DNA of 64,000 nt from REEB426 sp964551975 (lineage in GTDB: Bacteria; Actinomycetota; Actinomycetes; S36-B12). Positions 7,953 through 16,317 of this stretch are shown here, in pieces; positions within the stretch are counted from its first letter, which is position 1, and the number at the start of each line of letters is the position of its first letter. The notes beneath the pieces were generated by a model. It was not told where the DNA came from. It saw only the letters and a list, made by a program, of their open reading frames with translations, and did no database searches. The stretch is from positions 124,001 to 188,000 of the forward strand of contig CAZKFI010000001.1 in the NCBI GenBank assembly GCA_964551975.1. Direction: 5' to 3'. The translations under genes and the position numbers were made by a program.

Positions 7953-9601
7953 GCACCCCAGGTGGTCGTCGCTCCAGGCGTCAATCGAATGCGGGTCGCG
8001 CACGATCCGAGGTACGCATCCCACGACCCCGTCGCAAGCCGCGTTCGGAACGTCCGAGCAAGGAGCGAGTGCGCACTGAGCGAGGATTGGCGGGCCGGAT
8101 GCCACGTCGGCCGCGACAGGCGGACCTGGGCCGGCTTCGTGTACTTGGCTCTGTCGCCGTTTCGGTGGCCGTCATCGTGGGTCTGGGCGCGGTGTTGGGA
8201 TTCCTGGTCTCCGCGACGCCACCGCCGGGGGTAAGCATCGAACCGATCCGATCCAGCGTCCTGCTGTGTCCGGAGCCGGGTGCCAACGCTGAATTGGGCG
8301 TTCGCGTGACTGCCGCGGTCGTCCCTGACCAGCCGGGCCAGGAGGGCAAGGGACGCGCTGTCCTGGAGACGCTGCCCGGCAAGACCGCAGCCCGCGAGGT
8401 ACTGCGCGCCCCCGGGAGTCAGGTCTCGATCGACGCCTTCGGACGCAAACTGCCACCGATTCGTGCATCGGGCAAGGACGCCATGGCACCAGGACTGGTC
8501 GCTGATCAATGGGGGCGAGACCCGCGCGGAAGTGGGCGTGGTCTGGCGAGCACCGCCTGTGCACCTGCCGGGGCTGAATTTTGGTTTGTTGGTGGTGGTG
8601 CGATTGCCGGTCGTCAGACCCGAGTCGTGCTGGTCAATCCTGACGATAATCCGGCCACGGTTGATCTCAATATTTATGGCCCGGACGGCATCATCGACGC
8701 CCCTGGTGGTCGAGGACTTGTCGTGCCACCGCTGGAACGGCTGGTAACCCGCCTGGATGCCCTGGCCCCCGGGGTGAAGGCCACCGCATTGCACGTGGTG
8801 GTGCGTACCGGACGTATCGGTGCCTCGGTTGACGACGATCAGATGTCGGGTCTGAATGCGGTGGGAGCGGACTGGATTCCGGCAGCGAGCGCGCCGGCCA
8901 CGACGGTCTACCTCCCCGGTGTCCTGCCCGGCATCGGCGCACGCGTGTTGTCGATGGTGGCCCCAGGCGAGGACGATGCCATCGTCCGCATTCGCATCCT
9001 CTCCCCGATTGGCGCCTTCGCACCCAGTGAGCGGGAGACAGTCGAGGTGGCAGCGGGCACTGTCGTTTCACTGGATATGGCTCCGGTGACCGGGGAGCAG
9101 CCGGTAACCCTGGAGTTGACCTCGGACGTCCCCATCGCCGCCGGGGTCCGACAGTTCTTCGGTACGCGCAGTGAGCAGAACGAGACGTCGTACACGGCGG
9201 GGGCCGTGAAATTCACTGGGACGGCAGCAGTGACCGGGCTGCCTATCCGGCCATCAACTGACACTCGCGTCTTCATTACGGCCCCGGATGAAGACGCCAC
9301 CGTGCAGGTGAGCCTGCTGCCGTTTATCGGGAGCCGAAAGCCCGCGATTGCAACCCAGCCGGTGACGGTCCAGGTGAAGGCGGGCCACGTGGAGAACCTG
9401 CGATTGAGCCCGCCATCCAACGCGGAGTGGTACACCGCGGTGGTCACCACCGCCCCCGGGTCAGGGCCGGTGCTGGTCGCCCATCGAGTCCTCGAACGCT
9501 CCGCCTTCGGAGACCTGGTGACCGGCTACCCCTGGGCGCCACTGCGGACCGAGGTGGCAGTTCCCACAACCGAGCAGGATCCGGGCGTGACCGTACGCTG
9601 A
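7949..9601 (+). CDS. DUF5719-family membrane-anchored extracellular protein
   Basis: 550 residues. A basic, arginine-rich cytoplasmic N-terminus (about 1-60) is followed by one transmembrane segment (LGSVAVSVAVIVGLGAV, about 63-85). The rest is a large beta-rich extracellular region with repeated PATVDLNIYGPDG-like and VSLLPFIG-like strands. The family occurs in actinobacteria directly after the large glycosyltransferase and has no established function; a cell-envelope role in partnership with that enzyme is inferred from the ATGA overlap at its start. No catalytic motif is visible. Confidence 0.75.
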   Translation: MSTPGGRRSRRQSNAGRARSEVRIPRPRRKPRSERPSKERVRTERGLAGRMPRRPRQADLGRLRVLGSVAVSVAVIVGLGAVLGFLVSATPPPGVSIEPIRSSVLLCPEPGANAELGVRVTAAVVPDQPGQEGKGRAVLETLPGKTAAREVLRAPGSQVSIDAFGRKLPPIRASGKDAMAPGLVADQWGRDPRGSGRGLASTACAPAGAEFWFVGGGAIAGRQTRVVLVNPDDNPATVDLNIYGPDGIIDAPGGRGLVVPPLERLVTRLDALAPGVKATALHVVVRTGRIGASVDDDQMSGLNAVGADWIPAASAPATTVYLPGVLPGIGARVLSMVAPGEDDAIVRIRILSPIGAFAPSERETVEVAAGTVVSLDMAPVTGEQPVTLELTSDVPIAAGVRQFFGTRSEQNETSYTAGAVKFTGTAAVTGLPIRPSTDTRVFITAPDEDATVQVSLLPFIGSRKPAIATQPVTVQVKAGHVENLRLSPPSNAEWYTAVVTTAPGSGPVLVAHRVLERSAFGDLVTGYPWAPLRTEVAVPTTEQDPGVTVR

Positions 9602-9646
9602 TCGTGTCGCGGCGCGTCAATCGAACGCTCACCACACATTCCCCGT

Positions 9647-9652
9647 TAGCGT
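9647..9652 (+). promoter_or_regulatory. Leaderless -10 element of the DUF3499 gene
   Basis: TAGCGT is followed by 6 nt and then GTG 9659; there is no purine-rich ribosome site in the 6-nt gap beyond a short GAGG. Confidence 0.5.
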
Positions 9653-9658
9653 GAGGCA

Positions 9659-10423
9659 GTGGCCCGCCGTCGCTGCTCCAAGCCTTCCTGTGCCCGGCCG
9701 GCCATAGCCACGCTCACCTACGTCTACGCGGATTCCACCGCGGTTCTCGGGCCGCTGGCCACCTACGCCGAACCCCACTGCTACGACCTGTGCGACATGC
9801 ATAGCGAGCGGCTCACCGCACCGCGTGGCTGGGAGGTCGTGCGGATCACCCCGGATCCCGACTCGCTGCGCCCGACCAGTGATGACCTGGAGGCGCTGGC
9901 CAACGCCGTACGGGAGGCAGCCCGCCCTCGATTTCGGCAGCACGACGCCGAGTCGGGTGCCCCAACGATCGAGGTAGCCCGTCGCGGACACCTGCGAATG
10001 CTTGCCACGACGGAACCGGATACCTCGAATCCAGACGCGAGCGACGACGCCCAGCAGTGGAATCCAGATCCCGTGGGTACGGCGCCATCGGCCCCGCAGC
10101 CACCCGCGGAACCCAACTGGCACCTGGGTGAGGATGGTGAGCTCGACGAGCTCGACGAGCTCGACGAGCTGGACGAGTTCGACGAGCTCGATGAGCAGGA
10201 CCTTGAAGGCGAGCTCGTCGATGCGCCGCTCGTCGAGTCGGTCAATGATTTCGATGCGACCGAGATGCAATCGTCCGGGTTGACATCGTCCGGTTTGAGA
10301 TCGACCGATCTGGACGGCGACCTGTATGAGTGGGTGGAGGAGGATCCTCGCGAGCCGGACGGTCATGCCCGGGTGCTCAACCTGCCCCTGCGTGGCCCCA
10401 TCAGCGAGCGCGAGCCTTCCTGA
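9659..10423 (+). CDS. DUF3499 family protein with acidic repeat tail
   Basis: 254 residues. The N-terminal 90 residues carry the DUF3499 pattern: CSKPSC near the start, then HCYDLCDMHSERLTAPRGWE, with paired cysteines and a histidine that look like a zinc-binding site. The rest is low-complexity and acidic, including six ELD/EFD tripeptide repeats around residues 160-178. In actinobacteria this gene usually sits between the envelope glycosyltransferase block and phosphomannomutase, as here. Function is unknown. The metal-site reading is inference from the cysteine spacing. Confidence 0.8.
   Translation: MARRRCSKPSCARPAIATLTYVYADSTAVLGPLATYAEPHCYDLCDMHSERLTAPRGWEVVRITPDPDSLRPTSDDLEALANAVREAARPRFRQHDAESGAPTIEVARRGHLRMLATTEPDTSNPDASDDAQQWNPDPVGTAPSAPQPPAEPNWHLGEDGELDELDELDELDEFDELDEQDLEGELVDAPLVESVNDFDATEMQSSGLTSSGLRSTDLDGDLYEWVEEDPREPDGHARVLNLPLRGPISEREPS
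10139..10192 (+). repeat. Six tandem 9-bp units encoding (E-L-D)n
   Basis: GAGCTCGAC is repeated six times with few substitutions inside the DUF3499 gene. It encodes glutamate-leucine/phenylalanine-aspartate triplets. The unit is a multiple of three, so copy-number change would keep the frame. Confidence 0.9.
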
Positions 10424-10434
10424 CCGCGATTCGC

Positions 10435-10440
10435 TAGCCT
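10435..10440 (+). promoter_or_regulatory. Leaderless -10 element of the phosphomannomutase gene
   Basis: TAGCCT, then 6 nt (CAACCC), then GTG 10447; no ribosome site is present. Confidence 0.55.
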
Positions 10441-10446
10441 CAACCC

Positions 10447-11847
10447 GTGCGTGATCTCGGGACCCTCATCAAGGCATATGACGTCCGCGGAGTTGTCCCC
10501 GATCAATTCGATGCCGACCTCGCTCACCAGATCGGTGCTGCCTTCGTTCGGGCGATCGGTATCGCCGCCGCCGACGGTGGCCCAGGTGCGGTCGTCGTTG
10601 GGCATGACATGCGGCCCTCCGGGCCCGATCTGGTAGCCGCTTTCGCCGACGGCGTGCGCGAGCAGGGCTGCGATGTGGTCCTCATCGGTCTGTGCAGTAC
10701 CGATGGTCTGTATTTCGCCTCAGGGAACCTCGGCCTACCGGGCGCCATGTTCACGGCCAGCCACAATCCGGCCCAGTACAACGGCATCAAGTTGTGTCGT
10801 GCCGGGGCTGCTCCGGTTGGCCAGGACACCGGTCTAGCCGAAATTCGTCAGATGCTGGAACGTGGAGTTCCGACCTTCGACGGGCCTTTGGGTGCCGTTC
10901 GCTCGCAAGACACCACGGCCGACTATGCAGCGTTCCTGCGCTCCCTGGTCGACCTTTCCACCATCCGACCACTCAAGGTCGTGGTCGATGCGGGTAACGG
11001 CATGGCCGGTTTCACAGTTCCGGCGGTATTGGGCGATGAGGCTGGGCTTCCGGCACTGCCGTTGGATATCGAAGCCATGTACTTCGAACTTGATGGCACA
11101 TTTCCCAATCACGAGGCGAACCCGATCGAGCCAGCGAATCTTGTCGACCTACAGGGGCGCGTACTGCAGACCGGCGCGGACCTCGGTCTGGCGTTCGATG
11201 GTGATGCCGATCGGTGCTTCGTGATCGACGAGCGGGGCGGCATCGTCAGCCCGTCAACTCTTACGGCGTTGATCGCTGCGCGCGAGCTTGCCCGGTACCC
11301 AGGTTCGGCAATCATCCATAACCTCATTACCTCGAAGGCTGTGCCCGAGGTGGTGCTGGAACACGGTGGTCGGCCGATTCGCACGCGCGTGGGGCATTCG
11401 TTCATCAAGGCGACGATGGCTGAGACCGATGCGGTGTTCGGCGGGGAACACTCCGGACACTTCTACTTCAGAGATTTCTGGCGAGCAGACTCCGGAATGC
11501 TCGCCGCGCTACACACCATCGCGGCGCTGGGTCACACGCCGGCGGGAACAACACTTTCCAGCATGCTCGCCGAGTACGACCGTTACGTGGCCAGCGGCGA
11601 AATCAATACCCCGGTCGCGGACCAACGTGCCGTCATGGCACAGATAGGTCAGGAATTCGGCAGCCGGGTCGGGACGTCGATTGATGAACTTGATGGCCTG
11701 ACGGTAGACGGTGGCAGTTGGTGGTTGAACGTACGTCCCAGCAATACCGAGCCACTGTTGCGGCTGAATGTCGAGGCCCAAGATGCGGCCACGATGACCC
11801 AGGTTCGCGATGAGGCACTGGCCCTGATGAGAGGTGGCGCGGCATGA
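10447..11847 (+). CDS. manB: Phosphomannomutase / phosphoglucomutase
   Basis: 466 residues of the alpha-D-phosphohexomutase family. The phosphoserine loop TASHNPAQYNGIK has its catalytic serine near residue 105. The magnesium loop DGDADR is at about 251-256, a sugar-binding GGEHSGH segment follows, and the C-terminal phosphate-binding motif RPSNTEPLLR is intact. It interconverts mannose-6-phosphate and mannose-1-phosphate, linking ManA to GDP-mannose formation. Its position matches M. tuberculosis Rv3257c (pmmA). It begins at a GTG with leaderless features and overlaps the next gene by 4 bases (ATGA). Confidence 0.92.
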   Translation: MRDLGTLIKAYDVRGVVPDQFDADLAHQIGAAFVRAIGIAAADGGPGAVVVGHDMRPSGPDLVAAFADGVREQGCDVVLIGLCSTDGLYFASGNLGLPGAMFTASHNPAQYNGIKLCRAGAAPVGQDTGLAEIRQMLERGVPTFDGPLGAVRSQDTTADYAAFLRSLVDLSTIRPLKVVVDAGNGMAGFTVPAVLGDEAGLPALPLDIEAMYFELDGTFPNHEANPIEPANLVDLQGRVLQTGADLGLAFDGDADRCFVIDERGGIVSPSTLTALIAARELARYPGSAIIHNLITSKAVPEVVLEHGGRPIRTRVGHSFIKATMAETDAVFGGEHSGHFYFRDFWRADSGMLAALHTIAALGHTPAGTTLSSMLAEYDRYVASGEINTPVADQRAVMAQIGQEFGSRVGTSIDELDGLTVDGGSWWLNVRPSNTEPLLRLNVEAQDAATMTQVRDEALALMRGGAA

Positions 11848-12113
11848 ACGATCACGGGGATCACGGGAGTGATCGCGCAGCAGGCACAAGCTCCACCGCG
11901 GTCGGGCCGCTGGGACTCAGCCCGCAGTTGTGGGAGGTGCTCGCCTGTCCCTGTCCGCGCCATGAGTCGGTAACGCCCGATGTCGAGGCGTCGGTGATTC
12001 GCTGTGTCGCCTGTGACACCACGTTCCCAGTGCGCGACGGGATTCCGGTGATGCTGCTGGATGAGGCAACGCCGGGCCCGCAGGGCATCGGCGGCGCGGG
12101 CGCGCGCAACTAA
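11844..12113 (+). CDS. Trm112-like zinc-ribbon protein
   Basis: 89 residues. After a low-complexity N-terminus it has the Trm112 pattern: LWEVLACPCP, then IRCVACDTTFPVRDGIPVML, with cysteines placed for one zinc ion. Trm112-family proteins act as small partners that stabilise methyltransferases and other enzymes. In actinobacteria this one is found after phosphomannomutase, and its start overlaps that gene (ATGA). The client is unknown. Confidence 0.82.
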   Translation: MNDHGDHGSDRAAGTSSTAVGPLGLSPQLWEVLACPCPRHESVTPDVEASVIRCVACDTTFPVRDGIPVMLLDEATPGPQGIGGAGARN

Positions 12114-12137
12114 GCGCGCACGAAACGGCGCTTGCGC

Positions 12138-13196
12138 ATGGCATTTTGCGTCTCGGGTTCCCGCAAGGACTATGCCTGGGGAATCGTCGATGGATTAGCT
12201 GACTGGACGGGCCTTCGCGACGGATCCACGCAGGCTGAACTGTGGTTCGGCGTGCATCCCAGTGGCCCCGCGCAGCTCCACGGTAGGTCCGACTTACTCT
12301 CAGACCACTTAAGCGAACAGGATGCTCCGCTGCTGGTGAAGTTGCTGGCAGCAGCCCAACCGCTCTCCGTGCAGGTCCATCCCGATGCTGCACGGGCGGC
12401 AGCAGCCTGGCGTGTGCAGCAGGAGCCGGGGGCGCCACAGGTCTATGCAGATCCCTGGGAAAAGACCGAGATGCTCGTTGCTCTGACGGAGTTCACCGCA
12501 TTTGCTGGCTGGCGGGAGAGTGCGCAGGCCGCCGACCTGCTCACGGCGATACCCGGTACCGAGGCGGCCCGCAGCGCACTACTGGCCGGGGATCGCGGAG
12601 CAGCGATTCGAGCACTCCTTGCGGTAGCCCCCCTCGGCCCAGCCGTGCAGGCCTTAGAGCGCGTTGCCGTGGATCTGCCGGACATCCAGCGTTCAGCGAT
12701 CAAGGCTGCCATCAGCGCCTATCCAGATGACGCGGGCGTACTGCTCCTCCCACTGCTGGCCGTTGAGCACCTGGTCCCCGGTGATGCCCTCTACGTGCCA
12801 GCAGGTGTGCCACACAGTTACGTAGCCGGTATCGGGCTCGAGGTCATGACGAGTTCAGACAACGTTGTGCGCATGGGCCTAACACCGAAGGCGGTGAATA
12901 TCGATGAAGCACTCGCGGCTTTGCGCGATGACCGAGCACCACTGGTACTTCGTGGCGGTGACGACCTGAATCCACCTGGTGCGCCATTTGGTGTGGCGCT
13001 GCTGCGATCGGGTGAGCGGATTATGGACTCTGGCGCATATCGAGTCGTCGTCGCGATCGCCGGGGAACTGCAGGCGCGCGTTGGTTCTGACCCAGTGCTG
13101 ACAGTGCCGATGGGTGCCGCGCTGGTGGTGACCGCCGAGGAGCCGGAGCTGCTGCTGCAGTGCGATGGCCTGGTCGCACTGGTCCGCCATGCCTGA
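12138..13196 (+). CDS. manA: Mannose-6-phosphate isomerase, class I
   Basis: About 352 residues. The N-terminal cupin region shows KDYAWG and the metal and substrate segments PLSVQVHPD and PWEKTEMLVAL. Downstream are the YVPAGVPHSYVAGIGLEVMTSSDN motif region and a C-terminal cupin. It interconverts fructose-6-phosphate and mannose-6-phosphate and feeds the adjacent phosphomannomutase. ATG 12138 is chosen; a TTG two codons earlier is possible and neither has a clear ribosome site. The SIS-domain gene often found between the Trm112-like gene and manA in related genomes is absent here. Confidence 0.9.
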   Translation: MAFCVSGSRKDYAWGIVDGLADWTGLRDGSTQAELWFGVHPSGPAQLHGRSDLLSDHLSEQDAPLLVKLLAAAQPLSVQVHPDAARAAAAWRVQQEPGAPQVYADPWEKTEMLVALTEFTAFAGWRESAQAADLLTAIPGTEAARSALLAGDRGAAIRALLAVAPLGPAVQALERVAVDLPDIQRSAIKAAISAYPDDAGVLLLPLLAVEHLVPGDALYVPAGVPHSYVAGIGLEVMTSSDNVVRMGLTPKAVNIDEALAALRDDRAPLVLRGGDDLNPPGAPFGVALLRSGERIMDSGAYRVVVAIAGELQARVGSDPVLTVPMGAALVVTAEEPELLLQCDGLVALVRHA

Positions 13197-13226
13197 CCGA
13201 TGTGGCCATCGTGCGGGGAGAGCTCG

Positions 13227-13253
13227 ATGAGCTCTGAGGGTGGTTATCGATGA
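13227..13253 (+). CDS. Eight-codon mini-ORF (MSSEGGYR) duplicating the next gene's N-terminus
   Basis: GGGGAG at 13215-13220 precedes ATG 13227. The frame MSSEGGYR stops at 13251-13253, overlapping the ATG of the cation efflux gene (13250). The following protein begins MSTEGGLR. The two starts lie in near-identical 23-bp units, so this looks like a micro-duplication that left the ribosome site in front of the first copy and made a coupled leader ORF. Confidence 0.45.
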   Translation: MSSEGGYR

Positions 13254-14218
13254 GCACTGAGGGCGGTCTGCGTGCGGTCGTAGCCGCCCTGCTCGCCAAC
13301 GTTGGCATCGCCATCAGCAAGTTCGTAGCCTTCGCATTCACCGGTTCAAGTTCGCTGTTGTCCGAGGCAATTCACTCGGTTGCGGATTCATCGAATCAGG
13401 TGCTGCTCCTGATCGGACATCGGCGTTCACAGCGCCCTGCCGATGCACAGCATCCGTTCGGCTACGGCCGCCGCCGATATGTCTACGGCTTCATTGTGGC
13501 GATCGTGCTCTTTCTCATCGGTGGACTGTTCTCGCTCTACGAAGGCTGGCACAAGTGGCAGCATCCTGAGCCATTGTCAGATGCCTGGATCGCCTTCCTA
13601 GTCCTTGGTGTCGCCATCGTGTTGGAGGCCTTCAGTTTTCGCACTGCCCTACGCGAAGCCAACAAGGCGCGATCACGGCGTTCCCTACTGCGCTACATCC
13701 GTGATGTCCGCCAGCCCGAACTCCCGGTCATCCTGTTGGAAGACACCGGCGCGCTCGTCGGCCTAGTGTTGGCATTCCTCGGCGTGTCAGCAGCGGTCAT
13801 CACCGGTGATGGCAGATTCGATGCCGTTGGCGCCATGGGTGTTGGCACGCTCTTAGTTGTCATTGCCATCTTCCTGGCAATGGAGATGGCAGCCATGCTC
13901 GTTGGCGAATCTGCACTGCCAGAGGAGGTCAGCGCCATCGAGCGAGCCCTCAACGACAGTTCATCGGTGGAACGCATCATCCACCTGCGCACCATGCATG
14001 TGGGCCCGGATGAACTCCTGGTTGCAGCGAAGATCGCCATCCGTGAGCAGGCCACCGCGGCGCAGATTGCCGCGGGGATCGACGAGGCGGAGCGTGCGCT
14101 TCGCAGCGCGGTTCCCTCCGCTCGGTATGTGTTCATCGAGCCGGACCTTGACCGATCGCTGCTCGGCGGTGCCGGCGAATCAAGCGAACCGGGGACCGAG
14201 CATGGCTCCGCTCACTGA
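13250..14218 (+). CDS. Cation diffusion facilitator family transporter
   Basis: 322 residues with about six transmembrane segments. The CDF signature is clear near the N-terminus: SSLLSEAIHSVADSSNQ, followed by HPFGYGRRRYVYGF. A second metal-site helix (LEDTGALVGLVLAF) and a cytoplasmic C-terminal domain with MHVGPDELLVAAKI follow. It exports divalent cations (zinc, cobalt, iron or manganese) in exchange for protons; the HxxxD and xExxD pairs here do not settle the metal. Its start is preceded by a coupled mini-ORF, and its end overlaps a small membrane ORF. Confidence 0.88.
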   Translation: MSTEGGLRAVVAALLANVGIAISKFVAFAFTGSSSLLSEAIHSVADSSNQVLLLIGHRRSQRPADAQHPFGYGRRRYVYGFIVAIVLFLIGGLFSLYEGWHKWQHPEPLSDAWIAFLVLGVAIVLEAFSFRTALREANKARSRRSLLRYIRDVRQPELPVILLEDTGALVGLVLAFLGVSAAVITGDGRFDAVGAMGVGTLLVVIAIFLAMEMAAMLVGESALPEEVSAIERALNDSSSVERIIHLRTMHVGPDELLVAAKIAIREQATAAQIAAGIDEAERALRSAVPSARYVFIEPDLDRSLLGGAGESSEPGTEHGSAH

Positions 14219-14366
14219 TCTCCTCATGGCCGCCAGCCAGCCGGTCATCGATCCCCTGCGCGGCACAATCGCTGGAGCCCTCATCCTCATCGGCCTGGGT
14301 GTGCTGTTGATTCCGCTGGGTATTCGTCGCGCGAAATCAAGGAATTCCGACCGCCCTAAGCCGTAG
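14202..14366 (+). CDS. Small single-pass membrane protein
   Basis: A 54-residue frame starts at ATG 14202 inside the end of the cation efflux gene. It has one strong transmembrane segment (TIAGALILIGLGVLLIPLG) followed by a basic tail (RRAKSRNSDRPK), the topology expected of an N-out/C-in small protein. It would be translated by coupling to the transporter. ATG 14226 is an alternative start. No family is recognised, and a chance frame cannot be excluded. Confidence 0.4.
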   Translation: MAPLTDLLMAASQPVIDPLRGTIAGALILIGLGVLLIPLGIRRAKSRNSDRPKP

Positions 14367-14404
14367 CCTGACCACACTGGTGGGCACCTGCTGCAGGAGG
14401 GCGG

Positions 14405-16162
14405 ATGCGCGCGGCACCTCGTCGTTTGGTCTGGGTCATCACCGTGGCAGCCCTTGCCGCGACCACTGCGATGCCGTCTGCCTACGGCAGTGGCGGTCTT
14501 GACGTGGAGAACCGCACCCTCACTTCGGGCACGTTGGGTGTGACCTACCCGACGGAAGAGATCAGTGCTGTCGGCGCAGGAGTGACGCCTTATTCCTGGA
14601 CCGTATCCGCTGGGTCACTGCCGTCAGGGCTGTCACTGACGACGGTCAACAACAAAGGCAGAATCTCCGGCATCCCAGATGCCACGGGTACCTACACCTT
14701 CACCCTGCAGGTCGCGGACTCGGCGACGGCGACAGCGACGCGAAACTTCGTGATTCCGATCTACCCGGTACTCCAAGTCACCTCAAGTTCACTGCCTGCC
14801 GGTGTGGTGGGCTTGACGTATTCGGCTGCGTTGTCAGCATCGGGTGGCAGTGGTAGCTACACCTCATGGTCAATCATCAGTGGAGCATTGCCCCCAGGAT
14901 TGACCCTGGCTGCCGGGGTCATCTCAGGCACCCCGACAGCCGTGGGCTTTTCAGAATTCATGGTGCGCGTTACCGACAGCGTGGGCATCACGATGGATCG
15001 CACACTTGGGATCAACGTTGAGCCCTCCGGTCAACTGGCCATCGCAGCCACTCCCGTTGGGCAGGTCACCGTCAACATCCCCTACAACCTGCAGTTGACG
15101 GCCAGTGGCGGGAGTCGGATCTACTCGCGATGGGCTGTTGTGGCTGGCAATCTGCCCTCGGGCCTGTCCCTGAATGCCACATCCGGCTTGATCAGCGGCA
15201 CACCGTCAAGTACGGGAACATTTACAGCCACGGTGCAGGTTGCTGATTCGGACACCACGACAGCGACACGAATCCTCACCTTCACCGTGGGTACCTCACC
15301 GTGTGCTGCCGACGACACACTCGGGCCCATCACATCAGCGCAGAACTCGTCGCTTCCACCCGCAGGACTCCCGGCAGGTCGTGCCCTGGTCCTCGAATGC
15401 GGGAGCCCGCACACCCACACTCTTGCGGCGCTGCCAACAGACGCGCCGGTCGCTATCCAGGTGCGCTCCTTCGCGACGTCGCTGCGCACGGAAGGTCGAA
15501 ACGATAGCGGTCAGCCGACCGGCATCCGCGATGGAAACGTCGCCCTCCTGCACCAGACTTCCGGTTCGACCGTGGGACTCTCCGGTGGCGGGGCGCTACC
15601 CCGCTCGACCGTACGAGCCTGGATTCTGCCGTCCACCAGCTTGGGATCCTTCATCGCAGATGCCGATGGCGCATTTAGTGCCAGTTTCGCGATGCCTCCC
15701 GGCATCATGCTCGGGTCGCAGACCGTGCAGGTGAACATGCTCGGACCTGACCGGCAGGTGCGCTCGGTCTCCCTTGGCGTCGCCGTAGTCGAACCGCCGA
15801 GAGCAACCACGCGGATCCGCCTGCAGGCGAGTGTGCGATTTCGACCCAGCTCAGCAAAGTTGACTGGTCCGGCCCAGGCGCGACTGGACAATCTCATCGA
15901 GCGAATCGGCGAAGATGCCGTGCTGCAAGTCTCGGTCCGCGGGTATGCCCGCGATCCGGTCCGACCGGGGACTTCCTCCGCCACCAGGCGTCGCCAGAAC
16001 CTGGCGCTGGCCGGTCGCCGGGCTGCCGCCGTCGCCCAATACCTGCGCAGCAACGGGGTGAGCGTCGCGATAACCCAGCAGGCAAGGCGCCCGGGACGCA
16101 ATATCCCCGGTGCCAAGGCACGTCGAGTGAACGTCTCAGTAGTAGTGAGCCGGATCACCTAG
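14405..16162 (+). CDS. Secreted protein with three putative Ig-like (He_PIG) repeats and a C-terminal OmpA-like domain
   Basis: 585 residues. A signal peptide (MRAAPRRLVWVITVAALAAT, cleavage near residue 28) is followed by three repeats of about 85-90 residues. Each carries the He_PIG core, in which a SGSLPPGLSL-like turn leads to a GxISGTPT turn and then a FTLQVADS strand. After a linker of about 150 residues, the last 120 form an OmpA-like domain (SVRFRPSSAKL, then a GYARD segment, then RRAAAVAQYLRSNGV). OmpA-like domains bind peptidoglycan, so this is probably a wall-bound surface or adhesion protein. GGAGGGCGG precedes the ATG. It sits alone among housekeeping genes. Confidence 0.8.
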   Translation: MRAAPRRLVWVITVAALAATTAMPSAYGSGGLDVENRTLTSGTLGVTYPTEEISAVGAGVTPYSWTVSAGSLPSGLSLTTVNNKGRISGIPDATGTYTFTLQVADSATATATRNFVIPIYPVLQVTSSSLPAGVVGLTYSAALSASGGSGSYTSWSIISGALPPGLTLAAGVISGTPTAVGFSEFMVRVTDSVGITMDRTLGINVEPSGQLAIAATPVGQVTVNIPYNLQLTASGGSRIYSRWAVVAGNLPSGLSLNATSGLISGTPSSTGTFTATVQVADSDTTTATRILTFTVGTSPCAADDTLGPITSAQNSSLPPAGLPAGRALVLECGSPHTHTLAALPTDAPVAIQVRSFATSLRTEGRNDSGQPTGIRDGNVALLHQTSGSTVGLSGGGALPRSTVRAWILPSTSLGSFIADADGAFSASFAMPPGIMLGSQTVQVNMLGPDRQVRSVSLGVAVVEPPRATTRIRLQASVRFRPSSAKLTGPAQARLDNLIERIGEDAVLQVSVRGYARDPVRPGTSSATRRRQNLALAGRRAAAVAQYLRSNGVSVAITQQARRPGRNIPGAKARRVNVSVVVSRIT

Positions 16163-16262
16163 GCCCGGCTAGCGCCGAGGGTGCAGTATGCCGAGTCTCT
16201 GGCAGACTATGGGGGCTGATGATGGCCCGGAGCCCTGGTCCCCGTCACGGCGTCCCCTGAAG

Positions 16263-16291
16263 GCGAACCATCGAAGCCTCGTGACGTTCGC
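16263..16291 (+). other. Small inverted repeat in the ahcY leader
   Basis: GCGAAC at 16263-16268 is complementary to GTTCGC at 16286-16291 with a 17-nt loop. It lies in the 155-bp leader just before the ahcY ribosome site. The stem is only 6 bp, so a regulatory role is a guess; it does not match the SAH-riboswitch consensus. Confidence 0.2.
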
Positions 16292-16317
16292 AACCCAACG
16301 CCTCCAAGGAGTGACGC

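Noticed and set aside
7817..8794. Long antisense ORF opposite the DUF5719 gene
   Set aside because: Such long minus-strand frames are expected at high GC where the sense codons favour G/C third positions; no family resemblance. Similar shadows (16993-18036, 19659-20636, 61950-63215) were also dropped.
16163..16317. SAH riboswitch upstream of ahcY
   Set aside because: SAH riboswitches precede ahcY in some bacteria, but I find no match to the conserved core; only a weak 6-bp hairpin is present.
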